Of a DNA stretch of 64,000 bases, positions 1-8,509 are shown piece by piece. Each line of letters starts with the position of its first letter. Position 1 is the first letter of the stretch. Position numbers and translations under genes: made by a program. The DNA is from DAIDKA01 sp963708865. GTDB taxonomy: Bacteria; Pseudomonadota; Gammaproteobacteria; Steroidobacterales; Steroidobacteraceae. The notes beneath the pieces are model-generated. The model was not told where the DNA came from. It saw only the letters and a program-made list of their open reading frames with translations, and did no database searches. Location: positions 62,001-126,000 of the forward strand of contig CAVPUC010000008.1 in the NCBI GenBank assembly GCA_963708865.1. The letters run 5' to 3'.

Positions 1-660
1 CTGTTCCTGTTCGCGATCGCGGTCATGAACCTGCTGATCTTTCGCTCGGTGTGGCAGACCTTCCGCCACGTGCGCGCGGGCGGTGTCTTCGCCGAGGAGG
101 ATTTCGACCTGCTGCTGAACAAGCGCGGCTTTGCGGCGCGGCTGTTCCGCCCGCTGTTCCTGCTGATCCGCAAGAGCTGGCACATGTTTCCCCTGGGGTT
201 CCTGTTCGGCTTGGGCTTTGACACCGCGACCGAGGTGGCGCTGCTGGGCATCTCCGCGACCCAGGCATCGCACGGGGTGTCGCTGTGGTCGATCATGGTC
301 TTCCCGGCGCTGTTCGCGGCCGGCATGTCCCTGATCGACACGACCGATGGCATCCTGATGCTCGGCGCCTACGACTGGGCGTATGTGAAGCCGATCCGCA
401 AGCTCTTCTACAACATGACCATCACGCTCGTGTCGGTGGTCATCGCCGTGCTGGTGGGCGGCATCGAGGCCCTGGGCCTGATCAAGCAGCAGATGCAGCT
501 GTCGGGTCCCTTCTGGAGGGTGGTCGCGCAGATGAACGAGAATTTCAACAATCTCGGTTTCATCATCATCGGCATCTTCATCATCGCCTGGGTCGCCTCG
601 GTGTTCATCTACCGCTACAAGGACTACGACAGCCTCGAGGTCAAGCGACCCGTATCCTGA
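1..660 (+). CDS. NiCoT-family nickel/cobalt permease, C-terminal part
   Basis: The gene begins before the window; the frame is open from base 1 and the first internal ATG is at 25. The product is the C-terminal part of an inner-membrane NiCoT (HoxN/NixA) permease, which imports Ni2+ or Co2+. The diagnostic family signature GLGFDTATE is visible at bases 208-234, and later segments include SLIDTTDGILMLGAYDW and at least four hydrophobic stretches. The N-terminal HX4DH metal motif lies outside the window and cannot be checked. It ends 28 bases before a DMT transporter with a His-rich tail, which fits a metal-handling locus. Whether nickel or cobalt is the substrate cannot be decided from this part. 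Confidence 0.9.
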   Translation: MFLFAIAVMNLLIFRSVWQTFRHVRAGGVFAEEDFDLLLNKRGFAARLFRPLFLLIRKSWHMFPLGFLFGLGFDTATEVALLGISATQASHGVSLWSIMVFPALFAAGMSLIDTTDGILMLGAYDWAYVKPIRKLFYNMTITLVSVVIAVLVGGIEALGLIKQQMQLSGPFWRVVAQMNENFNNLGFIIIGIFIIAWVASVFIYRYKDYDSLEVKRPVS

Positions 661-688
661 AGGCTGGTCCGCGAGGCAGGCTATCGAG

Positions 689-1735
689 GTGACTTCACGC
701 AACTCCATCCTGGCGGCATTCGGCGCGGCGCTGCTGTTCGGCGCCTCGACGCCGCTCGCCAAGACACTGGCCGACAAGGTCTCCCCGGTGCTGCTGGCCG
801 GCCTGCTCTACCTGGGAAGCGGGCTCGGACTGTGGGTCATCCGCCTGATCCGCGATCGCGGCTTCGGCGCCTCGATGCTGCCCGCACGCGAATGGCCCTG
901 GTTCCTGGGCGCCATCCTGAGCGGCGGTGTGCTGGGCCCCGTGCTGCTGATGTTCGGCCTCAGCCGCACGGCCGCCGGCAATGCCTCGTTGCTCCTCAAC
1001 CTGGAGTCCGTGTTCACCGCGCTGCTCGCCTGGATGGTGTTTCGGGAAGGCACGGACCGCCGCATCGTGCTCGGCATGGCGCTCATCGTCGCGGGCGGGG
1101 TGGTACTGACGGCGGCGCCGGGGGGCACCGCCTCGATGGGTTGGATCGGGCCGATGGCGGTGGCGGCGGCGTGCCTGAGCTGGGGACTCGACAACAATCT
1201 GACGCGCAAGGTGTCCGCATCCGATGCGCTCTTCATTGCCGGAACGAAAGGTCTGGTCGCCGGCGTCACCAACCTGACACTGGCCTTCGCGCTGGGCAGC
1301 TCACTGCCCGCGCTGCGTGTGGTGGGTTATGCCATGACGGTTGGCCTGCTGGGCTATGGCGTGAGTCTCGTGCTGTTCGTCGTGGCGCTGCGCGGCCTGG
1401 GCTCGGCGCGCACCGGCGCGTATTTTTCCACCGCGCCGTTCATCGGTGCGGCCATTGCCATTGCCGGCTTCGGCGAGCCGCTGTCCGCATCATTTGTCCT
1501 GTGCGCGCTGCTCATGGCGGCCGGCGTGTGGCTGCATCTGTCCGAGCGCCACGATCACGAACATACCCATGAGGCGACCGAGCACGCTCACGCCCATGTC
1601 CATGACATGCACCATCAGCACCAACACGATTTTCCCTGGGACGGCAAGGAGCCGCATCTGCACCCGCACCGTCACGGCAAGCTGGTGCATCGGCATCCGC
1701 ACTTTCCGGATCTGGATCACTCCCACCGCCATTAG
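689..1735 (+). CDS. EamA/DMT-family transporter with His-rich C-terminal tail
   Basis: A 348-residue membrane protein starting at GTG 689. It has two EamA repeats (about residues 3-135 and 150-283, ten predicted membrane segments), so it belongs to the drug/metabolite transporter superfamily. The last 65 or so residues are a hydrophilic tail with about 22 histidines in alternating patterns such as HDHEHTH and HAHAHVH, a composition typical of reversible binding of Ni, Zn or Co. Similar His-tailed EamA proteins are known in proteobacteria, but no substrate has been fixed for them. It directly follows the NiCoT permease gene, which makes a role in metal export or buffering a reasonable inference. 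The EamA assignment is firm; the metal role is inferred. Confidence 0.85.
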   Translation: MTSRNSILAAFGAALLFGASTPLAKTLADKVSPVLLAGLLYLGSGLGLWVIRLIRDRGFGASMLPAREWPWFLGAILSGGVLGPVLLMFGLSRTAAGNASLLLNLESVFTALLAWMVFREGTDRRIVLGMALIVAGGVVLTAAPGGTASMGWIGPMAVAAACLSWGLDNNLTRKVSASDALFIAGTKGLVAGVTNLTLAFALGSSLPALRVVGYAMTVGLLGYGVSLVLFVVALRGLGSARTGAYFSTAPFIGAAIAIAGFGEPLSASFVLCALLMAAGVWLHLSERHDHEHTHEATEHAHAHVHDMHHQHQHDFPWDGKEPHLHPHRHGKLVHRHPHFPDLDHSHRH

Positions 1736-1751
1736 CGCGCGGGCGGCGAGG

Positions 1752-3707
1752 CTAGGCGGCGCTCAGCGGCTCATCAAACAGCAGCAGCCGGCCGGCATTG
1801 CCGATGCCGAGGAAGGTACTGACGTTGTGCAGCAGCGCCGCGATGATGGGCGCCTCGATGCCGAGCGTGCCCGCCGCGGCCAGTCCCGTCAGCACCAAGG
1901 TGAATCCCAGGCCGATCGCCACATTGACGTAAATGGTCCGCCGGCAGCGACGGCTCAGCCGGATGCAGGTGCCGAGCCTGCGCAGATCATTGGTCATCAG
2001 GGCGAGGTCCGCGGAAGCCATGGCGACATCCGCGCCCTGCGCGCCCATCGCCACACCGACGGCGCCGGCGCGCAAGGCCAATGAATCATTGATGCCATCG
2101 CCGACCACCATCGGCCGATAGCCGACCTTGATCTCCTGCATCACCCGCTCCATCTTCTGCTCGGGCAGCATCTCGGCGCTCACATGCTGGATGCCGACCT
2201 CGCTGGCGACCTGGCGCGCGACGGCGGCGCGATCGCCGGTCAGAAGAGTGATGCGTTCCATGCCGAGGGCTTTCAGATCGCGGATCGCCAGGTCCGCGCT
2301 CGGTCGCAGCTGATCGTGGAACAGCAGCCAGCCCAAAAACTGCGTGCCCTGCGCGACGCCGGCGATGGGGCCGTTGTGCGCCGGGGGCTCCGGCACCGCG
2401 ATGCCGAGCCGCTCGAACAGATCGATGCGGCCGAGGGCCACCACCTCGCCGCAATACTGCCCGGTCACCCCGAAGCCGCCCAGCTCGCGCGCATCGTCGA
2501 TGGGCAGATGCTGCGCGGCCGGCACCGCCGCGGCGCTCGCCCGGCTCAACGGGTGGTTGCTGGAAGCACCGAGGCTCGCGCCGAGCCGCCGCAGGTGCGC
2601 CGGATCCGTCGTCCCGGTGGGCCGCACTTCGGTCAACTGCAGATCGCCGGTGGTGATCGTGCCGGTCTTGTCGAAAACCACGGCGGTCACATCGGCCAGG
2701 TGTTCCAGGAAGGCCGAACCCTTGATCAGGATGCCGTGCCGCGCCGCGACCGCGATCGCCGCAACCGCCGTGGCGGGCGCCGCGAGCACCAGCGCGCAGG
2801 GGCAGGAGGCGACCAGCACGGCGAGCATCGCCGGCACATTGCCGGTGATCAGCCACACCCCGGCCGCAACCAGCAGCACCAGGGCCATGTACTGGCCGGC
2901 GTACTTGTCGAGCAGCCGCGTCACCGGCGGCTTGGCGTTCTCGGCTTCGCGCATGAGGGAGATGATGCGGCCGAGCGTGGTGTTCTCGCCGACGCGGGTG
3001 AGTTCGATATGCAGCAGGCCGTCGATGTTCATGGCGCCGGCGAGCGCGGTATCGCCCTCGTGCACTTCGACGGGCACGGATTCGCCGGTGAGCGAGGCCA
3101 GATCCAGGCTCGAGGCGCCACGGCGCACGATGCCATCGGCGGGCAGCCGCTCGCCGGCGCGCAGCTCGATCAGATCGCCCACCCGCAGCTGCTGGGTGGA
3201 GACCATCTCGAAGCTGCCGTCGGGCAGCAGCCGCCGGCTGTCGGCTTCGGTCAGCCGACCCAGTGCCTTCACCGCCTCGTGCGAGCCCAGCATGCTGCGC
3301 TCCTCGAGGATGTGGCCGAGCGTCATGATGATGGGCAGGAACGCCGCGGTCATGAGATCGCCCGTGGCCCAGGCGGCGATCAGCGCCAGCGCCACCAGCC
3401 GATCCGTGATGCCGTGCAGGCTCGGGTGACGCAGGCTTGCCCACGCCTCGGTGAAGACCGGAATGGCCACCAGCGCCGCGGCCAGACCCGCCACCAGATC
3501 CGCGACGCCGCGCTGCGCCGGCAGCAGCAGCCGCATGCCGCCGGCGACCAGCAGCAGGCACAGCGCGGCGAGCGCCAGCGTCAGGCGCAGACCCAGGATG
3601 AAGCGCTCGGCACGGTCCAGCAGCGGCCGATCCCCGCCACCGCCTCCGGTCAGGGGGGCAACGGCAGCCGCGACATCACCGGCGGAGACTTCGATTGTGG
3701 CGTTCAT
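1752..3707 (-). CDS. P1B-type heavy-metal-transporting ATPase without HMA domain
   Basis: A 651-residue P-type ATPase. I choose ATG 3707 because it overlaps the upstream SPFH stop as ATGA; a longer reading from 3728 would lie inside that gene. Visible landmarks are TGES in the actuator domain, the membrane CPC metal site (SCPCALVL, near residue 301), the phosphorylation motif DKTGT (D near 344), the HP pair of the nucleotide domain (SNHPLS), LLTGD and GDGIND. There is no N-terminal CXXC metal-binding domain. The last two membrane segments lack both the Lys/Asp pair usual for Zn/Cd pumps and the YN/MxxSS residues of Cu pumps; instead there is HNVST. The metal is therefore not assignable. It is the last gene of an operon with three SPFH proteins. 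Confidence 0.92.
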   Translation of the reverse strand: MNATIEVSAGDVAAAVAPLTGGGGGDRPLLDRAERFILGLRLTLALAALCLLLVAGGMRLLLPAQRGVADLVAGLAAALVAIPVFTEAWASLRHPSLHGITDRLVALALIAAWATGDLMTAAFLPIIMTLGHILEERSMLGSHEAVKALGRLTEADSRRLLPDGSFEMVSTQQLRVGDLIELRAGERLPADGIVRRGASSLDLASLTGESVPVEVHEGDTALAGAMNIDGLLHIELTRVGENTTLGRIISLMREAENAKPPVTRLLDKYAGQYMALVLLVAAGVWLITGNVPAMLAVLVASCPCALVLAAPATAVAAIAVAARHGILIKGSAFLEHLADVTAVVFDKTGTITTGDLQLTEVRPTGTTDPAHLRRLGASLGASSNHPLSRASAAAVPAAQHLPIDDARELGGFGVTGQYCGEVVALGRIDLFERLGIAVPEPPAHNGPIAGVAQGTQFLGWLLFHDQLRPSADLAIRDLKALGMERITLLTGDRAAVARQVASEVGIQHVSAEMLPEQKMERVMQEIKVGYRPMVVGDGINDSLALRAGAVGVAMGAQGADVAMASADLALMTNDLRRLGTCIRLSRRCRRTIYVNVAIGLGFTLVLTGLAAAGTLGIEAPIIAALLHNVSTFLGIGNAGRLLLFDEPLSAA

Positions 3708-4807
3708 TTCTGCTTCCCGGGCAACCACAGCTGGATGCCGCCCTGCGGATCCACCAGCGTCACGGTGCCGACACGGTTCATGATGTCTGCTACCTCATCA
3801 CGATAGATGCGATCGAGCAAGCTGCCGCGGGTCTGCGGTGTCGCCTCGCCCTCCAGCGCGACAATGCTCGCGGTGTCGACGTGGGCGTTGCTGACGCTCT
3901 CCTGGGCCGTGGCCTGGGCCGCCGCCAGCAGTCGGTCCCGCTCACGGTCGGCCTCCTGGCGGCGCCGCTCGGCATCGGTGCGGGCCATCGCCAACTCGCG
4001 ATCCGCCGCCTGGGTCGCCACCAGCACCGAATCGAACGCCGCCTTCGCCTCCGGCGGCAGCCACGCGGTCGTGTCGATGCGCTGCACCTCGACCCCCAGC
4101 GAGGCCCCGGCTGCGGCGAGCTGCGCGAGGCGCGCGTTCATCGAATCCAGCAGCGAGGTGCGCACCTCGCCGCGCAGCGCCGTGATGACCTGATCGCTGG
4201 CATCGCTGCCCGCTTCGGGTGCCGCATTGCTCTGCACGGCCAGGAAATCATTCAGGTTGCGGCCGGCGGCCACGCGCACGGCGGTCGTCCTGAACATGCG
4301 GTCCAGCGCCGCCGCCACGTGCGTTTCGGCCAGGGCGTAGGCCACCGGATCGTTGATGCGATAGATCAGGGTCGCATTCAAGCAGCACGACATTGCCGTC
4401 GCCGGTGAGATAGGGCGCCACGTTTTTCGGCGGCGACTGCGCAAGATCCGCCGACCCGACCAGTGCGGCCGCCTTGTCGCTCTCGGCCGGCAGTACGCTG
4501 ACATCCTGGCTCAATTGACGATCGGGACCCGGCAGCAGGCGCACCTGGTCGATGGGACGCGGCAAGGCCAGCAGCAGGCCCGCCTGCTGCGCGCGCGACG
4601 ATGCGTCCGAAGCGCAGCACCACGGCCTGCGTGTCGGGGGCGATCTCGCGCACGTTGGTCGCCGAGCCACAGCACCAGGAGCAGCAGGGAGGCGATATAC
4701 AGCGCACGAAAGCCGATCGCCACCGACTGGGCAATGGGCCCCGGCGGCGGCGGCGGCGGCGGCCCTGAGGGCGCGGCCGGCTCCCGATCTGCGCTGCTTT
4801 CGTTCAT
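3704..4807 (-). CDS. SPFH/HflC-like membrane protein, broken by three frameshifts
   Basis: This is a band-7/SPFH protein with a short cytoplasmic proline-rich start, one transmembrane segment (about residues 28-47), then an SPFH domain and a coiled-coil region before the end. It starts at ATG 4807, overlapping the upstream stop (TGATG), and ends in an ATGA overlap with the ATPase. The frame changes near 4661, 4590 and 4383. Removing one base at each site gives LWLATNVREIAPDTQ, RIVARQQAGLL and VVLLNATLIYRI, which read as ordinary HflC-type sequence, so I infer assembly errors. HflC proteins form ring-like assemblies with HflK around FtsH in the membrane; this copy sits with a metal pump, so a different partner is possible. 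It could still be a genuine pseudogene. Confidence 0.75.
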
Positions 4808-5811
4808 CACTTCGTCTTGGCCGCATCCGCGGCATGCGGCCCATCGACCAGCACCCGGAACGGCGCCGCATCGGTGCGCAGCACCATGGTGGTGTTGCGG
4901 CCGACGACCTTGGTGATCGAATCGAGCGAGCGCAGGGTCGAGTACAGCCCCGGATCGCCCTTGTACGCCTCGGCGTAGATGCGTGCGGCGGCCTGCTGCG
5001 CATCGGCTTCGATGTGCGCGGCCTGCTCGCGCGCCTGCGCCACCACTTCACGCGCGTCGCGATCCGCGTCGGCGCGGATGGCGGCGGCCTGCCGCAGGCC
5101 CTCGGCGGTACGCTCGGCCGCGACCGTTTCGCGCTCCGCCCGCATGCGCGCCACCGTGGCGGCGAGCGTCTCATCGGGCAGGGTCATGCGCTCGACGCCC
5201 ACCTGGCGGATCTCGATGCCGTAGACCTGCAGCATGCGCGCGGCGACCTGGTCGTGCAGCTGCTCTCGAACTGATCGAGCCGCACCTTGTTGCGGTCGAC
5301 GTTGACCAGATCGGTGAGATCGAAATTGCTGGAGGTGATGTGCAGCGCCGCGCTCACGAAGCTGCGCAGCTGGCGCGCGGCCTCATCCGGCTGGTTGCGG
5401 ACCGAGCGCAGGAACTGGCGGATATGCTGCGGGTCGCTCGGCACCTGCCAGGCGACGTAGGCCTGCACCAGCACCCGCAGGCCATCGCGCGTGCCCACAT
5501 CCTGCAGTCCCGTGGAGGAGGTGCGCAGCCGCAGGTCGATCGGAATGACGCTCTCGATCGGCGCCGGCAGCTTCCAGGCAAGCCCGGGCTGCGTGACCAC
5601 GCGCACCGGATTGCCGAAGCGGGTGATGACCCCGGCCTGCCCCGGCCGGCACCATGACGATGCACGCGGCCGCGATCGCCGCGAGCACGATCAGTGCCGC
5701 GACGCCGATGCGCAGGTACGGCAGCAGGTGTTCGAAATCGTGATGATCATGATCATGGTCGTGATCATCATCGTCGTGATCCGGCTCGCGGGCATGACTA
5801 TGGCTGAACAT
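4807..5811 (-). CDS. SPFH/HflK-HflC-like protein with Asp/His-rich N-terminus, two frameshifts
   Basis: The product begins at ATG 5811 with a cytoplasmic segment rich in Asp and His (HDDDDHDHDHDHH pattern, about residues 11-26), followed by one transmembrane helix, the SPFH domain (AGVITRFGNPVRVV onward) and a helical Glu/Ala-rich region. The frame shifts near 5645 (an extra G in a GGGG run; removal gives VPAGQAGVITRFG) and near 5262 (one G short; repair gives DQFEEQLHDQVAARM). The His/Asp start can be expected to bind divalent metal, which fits the operon with a P1B ATPase. It lies 17 bases after the large SPFH gene and overlaps the next one by one base. It resembles HflC in length (about 334 residues). 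Confidence 0.75.
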
Positions 5812-5828
5812 GGGTGGCTACCAGGTGG

Positions 5829-7748
5829 TTAACGGGTGTCGACATCAGGGTTGACCGGGGCGGGCGTTGCGGCAGGCGGCGCCGGGGCGGTCGGTGGTGC
5901 GGCGGCCGCGCCGATGCCGCGCATATCCATCACCGGAATCTGCGCCGCGCTCAGGCGGTGATCGAGCAGGGTGAGCGGCGTCTGCGCCAGGGCGCTCTTG
6001 AGGTCCGCCAGCTGGCGCTCGAGAATGAAGGACTGTCCGCCATCCCCATAGGCGCGGCGTTCGGCATTGAAGCGGTAGGCATCGCCACTGGCGGCCTCGC
6101 GCAGTTCCGCGCTGTGTGCGGTGGCCGCGGCAATCAGCTGATGCGACTCCTGCTGCGCAATGCCCGCGGTGCGTTCGGCCCGGCCCTTCTCATCGGAAAT
6201 GCTCGCACTGGCGTTGATCTCGGCGGCCTGCACCGCGTGATAGGCGGCGGCGGCACCGGCCGGCGGATGGATCTCCTCGATCAGCACGGAGACGATGTCG
6301 ATGCCCGCCCGGCGCGAGTTCAGATCAGCGCTCAGCGCGTCGCGCAGCGATTCGGCGATGTTCTCGCGGCGCGCGTACAACACGGTCTCGAGCGTGCGCG
6401 AATTGAAATACCGCAGCACCAGCCGGCTCGCCGCATCCTTGATCAGCGCCTCCGGATCGGCGACCGAATACACCGACTGCAGCGCCGCCTCATCGCTCAG
6501 CCCCACCCGATACAGCACGCTGATTTCGGTGCTGACGGTCTGGAATCCCTGCTGGCCGGTGCTGGCACTGGGCACCAGGTATTGCGCCTGTCCGGCATGG
6601 GAGCTTTCCCAAAGGCGATTGAGGCTGAGCGGCGGCAGCGCCTCGGCGTCGACCATCTGCTCGTCGTTCTCGGGCTGCGACTGATCGACGCCGATCGGAA
6701 CCGAATGGATGGTGCCGTATTCGACCGGACGCAGGCGCCCGAGCGGCCACGGCAGCAGCAGGTGGATGCCGGGACCCAGCACGCCGACCGGCGCGCCCAG
6801 GCGTTCATAGATTCCGCGATCGCCCAGATCAATGAGCTTCACGCCGCTTAAGCCCCAGCAGAATGCCGCGGTGAGCAGCAACGCCGGCAATGCGGCCGCG
6901 CTCAGATAAGACAGCGCCCAGCTGCGCGTGAAGTCCAGTCCCAGATGGGTGCGCAGCAGCACCGCGGGCGCGCGCGGGCCGCCGGTCAAGAGGCTTGCCA
7001 CGACGCTTTGGGTGACGGCCGTCGCGGCTTCCGCCGCCGGCGCCGGCAGGAACAGCCGCGCGAGTGCGCGCCCGGCAAGTTCGATGGCGACCAGGCACGG
7101 CAGACACAGCACGATGACGGTCGGCCAGCGCAGCCAGTTGAGCCCGGCGCCGCGGCCGAGTTCAATGCAGGCCGCCACCACCAGCAGCACCGTGGTCAGC
7201 AGCAGCAGCCGCCGCAGCGACGGCGCCTCGGGCAGCAACTGCGCCGGGAACCCGTGCATGGAGCGTTCCGCCACCAGCGAGAGGAAGGCCAGCACGAATA
7301 CCAGCGCTGCCGCCAGATTCGCATTGGCGGGCACGGTACCGAGCGCGGCATTGGGCGCCAGCCGCCAGGCGGCGATACAGATCGCAATCGCGCCGAGGGT
7401 AACGATGACGGCCTGCCCCTGGCGCGCGGCGACGCCGGGAGTGAGGCGCTGCAACCAGGCGTTGCGCGGGGTCTGATGACGCGCGGTGGTGAGCAGCAGG
7501 GTCGCGATGAGCCCGGTGAGCGACAGCAGCAGCGCGCACAGCGTCAGTGCCCCCACGCCACCGACGATGGTCTCCACGGCGAGCTGCGTGGAGCGCTGCA
7601 ACAGGCCGGACGGCAACAGCGCCGTCGAAAGCCCCGCCGCAACGATCAGCACGCAGCTTGCGTACAGCCAGGTCAGGCGCCGCACGAAGCGGTGCGGTCG
7701 CGGCACGACACCGCGCGGTTTCGCTGCTGGAATGTCCGACGGGTTCAT
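5829..7748 (-). CDS. Large HflK-like SPFH protein with multi-spanning N-terminal region
   Basis: A 639-residue protein. I choose ATG 7748; the open frame runs on to 8015, but that extension lies antisense to the cytochrome gene and has no membrane-protein character. The first 270 or so residues contain about six hydrophobic segments. Another membrane segment near residue 295 is followed by an HflK-type SPFH domain (DRGIYERLGAPVGVLGPGIH, then a loop-rich region and TEISVLYRV) and a helical region, ending in an Ala/Pro-rich tail. Ordinary HflK is about 400 residues with one membrane anchor, so the N-terminal membrane block is an addition. It is the first gene of a four-gene operon ending with the metal ATPase. 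Function in a membrane microdomain or protease complex is inference. Confidence 0.8.
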   Translation of the reverse strand: MNPSDIPAAKPRGVVPRPHRFVRRLTWLYASCVLIVAAGLSTALLPSGLLQRSTQLAVETIVGGVGALTLCALLLSLTGLIATLLLTTARHQTPRNAWLQRLTPGVAARQGQAVIVTLGAIAICIAAWRLAPNAALGTVPANANLAAALVFVLAFLSLVAERSMHGFPAQLLPEAPSLRRLLLLTTVLLVVAACIELGRGAGLNWLRWPTVIVLCLPCLVAIELAGRALARLFLPAPAAEAATAVTQSVVASLLTGGPRAPAVLLRTHLGLDFTRSWALSYLSAAALPALLLTAAFCWGLSGVKLIDLGDRGIYERLGAPVGVLGPGIHLLLPWPLGRLRPVEYGTIHSVPIGVDQSQPENDEQMVDAEALPPLSLNRLWESSHAGQAQYLVPSASTGQQGFQTVSTEISVLYRVGLSDEAALQSVYSVADPEALIKDAASRLVLRYFNSRTLETVLYARRENIAESLRDALSADLNSRRAGIDIVSVLIEEIHPPAGAAAAYHAVQAAEINASASISDEKGRAERTAGIAQQESHQLIAAATAHSAELREAASGDAYRFNAERRAYGDGGQSFILERQLADLKSALAQTPLTLLDHRLSAAQIPVMDMRGIGAAAAPPTAPAPPAATPAPVNPDVDTR

Positions 7749-7785
7749 TGTGCTAGCGTAGAAGTCCCATGATCGTGAAATTAGC

Positions 7786-8508
7786 ATGTTTCGCAGTACC
7801 TGGACCTGGGTAGCGCTCCTCGCCGTGCTGGTGACGCTCGGTGCCGTCCGCTGGGCGGAGCACGCGGCCGATGAGCGCATGGCGCAGCGGCTGCTCACGG
7901 TCAGTGCCGAGGTGTCGGGCCTGGACCCGGCCCTGCGGCGCTTCGCGGTGCGCCAGGCGCCGCCGCTGTACCGCGCCCACTGCGCGGTGTGCCACGGTGA
8001 GACCATGACCGGCAATGCGACGCTCGGCGCACCCGACCTGACGGACCGGGTGTGGCTCTACGGGACCGGCAGTGTGTTCGACATCGAGCGCACGCTGCTG
8101 TACGGCATCCGCTCAAGCGCGCCCCAGACGCGCAACGTCACGGACATGCCGGCATTCGGCGTGCGGGGTCTTTTGACCCCGGCGGATATCAACAATGTCG
8201 TGCAGTTTCTTCTGCAGCTCAATAAACGCCCCTACCAGGCGGAGGCGGCGGATGAGGGCAAGCAGGTGTACCAACGCAAGGCCAACTGCGGTGACTGTCA
8301 CGGCGCCGATGCGCACGGCAATCCGGACTACGGCGCGCCGGACCTGACCGTCAATGTCTGGAACAGCGGCAGCGATGCGCCGTCACTGTATCGCGCGATC
8401 TATTTCGGCGAACACCACGTCATGCCAGGATGGATCGGCACGCTGAGTCTGGCGCAGATCCGGGAATTGGCGGTGTACGTCTTTAGCGTCTCTCATGGCG
8501 GAGGGTGA
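7786..8508 (+). CDS. Membrane-anchored diheme cytochrome c, CcoP-like
   Basis: A 240-residue protein with an N-terminal membrane anchor or uncleaved signal (residues 6-23) and two class I cytochrome c domains. The heme-binding sites are CAVCH (near residue 67) and CGDCH (near 168), with possible Met ligands in TDMPAFG and HVMPGW. The tandem arrangement is like the diheme CcoP subunit of cbb3 oxidase, but no oxidase subunit genes are near. It is transcribed away from the SPFH operon with only 37 bases between start codons, and its stop is one base before the next gene's start. It probably carries electrons on the periplasmic face; its partner is not visible. Confidence 0.88.
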   Translation: MFRSTWTWVALLAVLVTLGAVRWAEHAADERMAQRLLTVSAEVSGLDPALRRFAVRQAPPLYRAHCAVCHGETMTGNATLGAPDLTDRVWLYGTGSVFDIERTLLYGIRSSAPQTRNVTDMPAFGVRGLLTPADINNVVQFLLQLNKRPYQAEAADEGKQVYQRKANCGDCHGADAHGNPDYGAPDLTVNVWNSGSDAPSLYRAIYFGEHHVMPGWIGTLSLAQIRELAVYVFSVSHGGG

Positions 8509-8509
8509 A

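Noticed and set aside
2184..3806. 540-codon open frame antisense to the P1B ATPase
   Set aside because: GC-rich codon usage of the real gene leaves the other strand open; the translation is low-complexity Arg/Gln/His with no domain.
7749..8015. 89-residue extension of the large SPFH protein
   Set aside because: It is antisense to the diheme cytochrome gene and has no membrane or SPFH character; ATG 7748 begins the membrane region.
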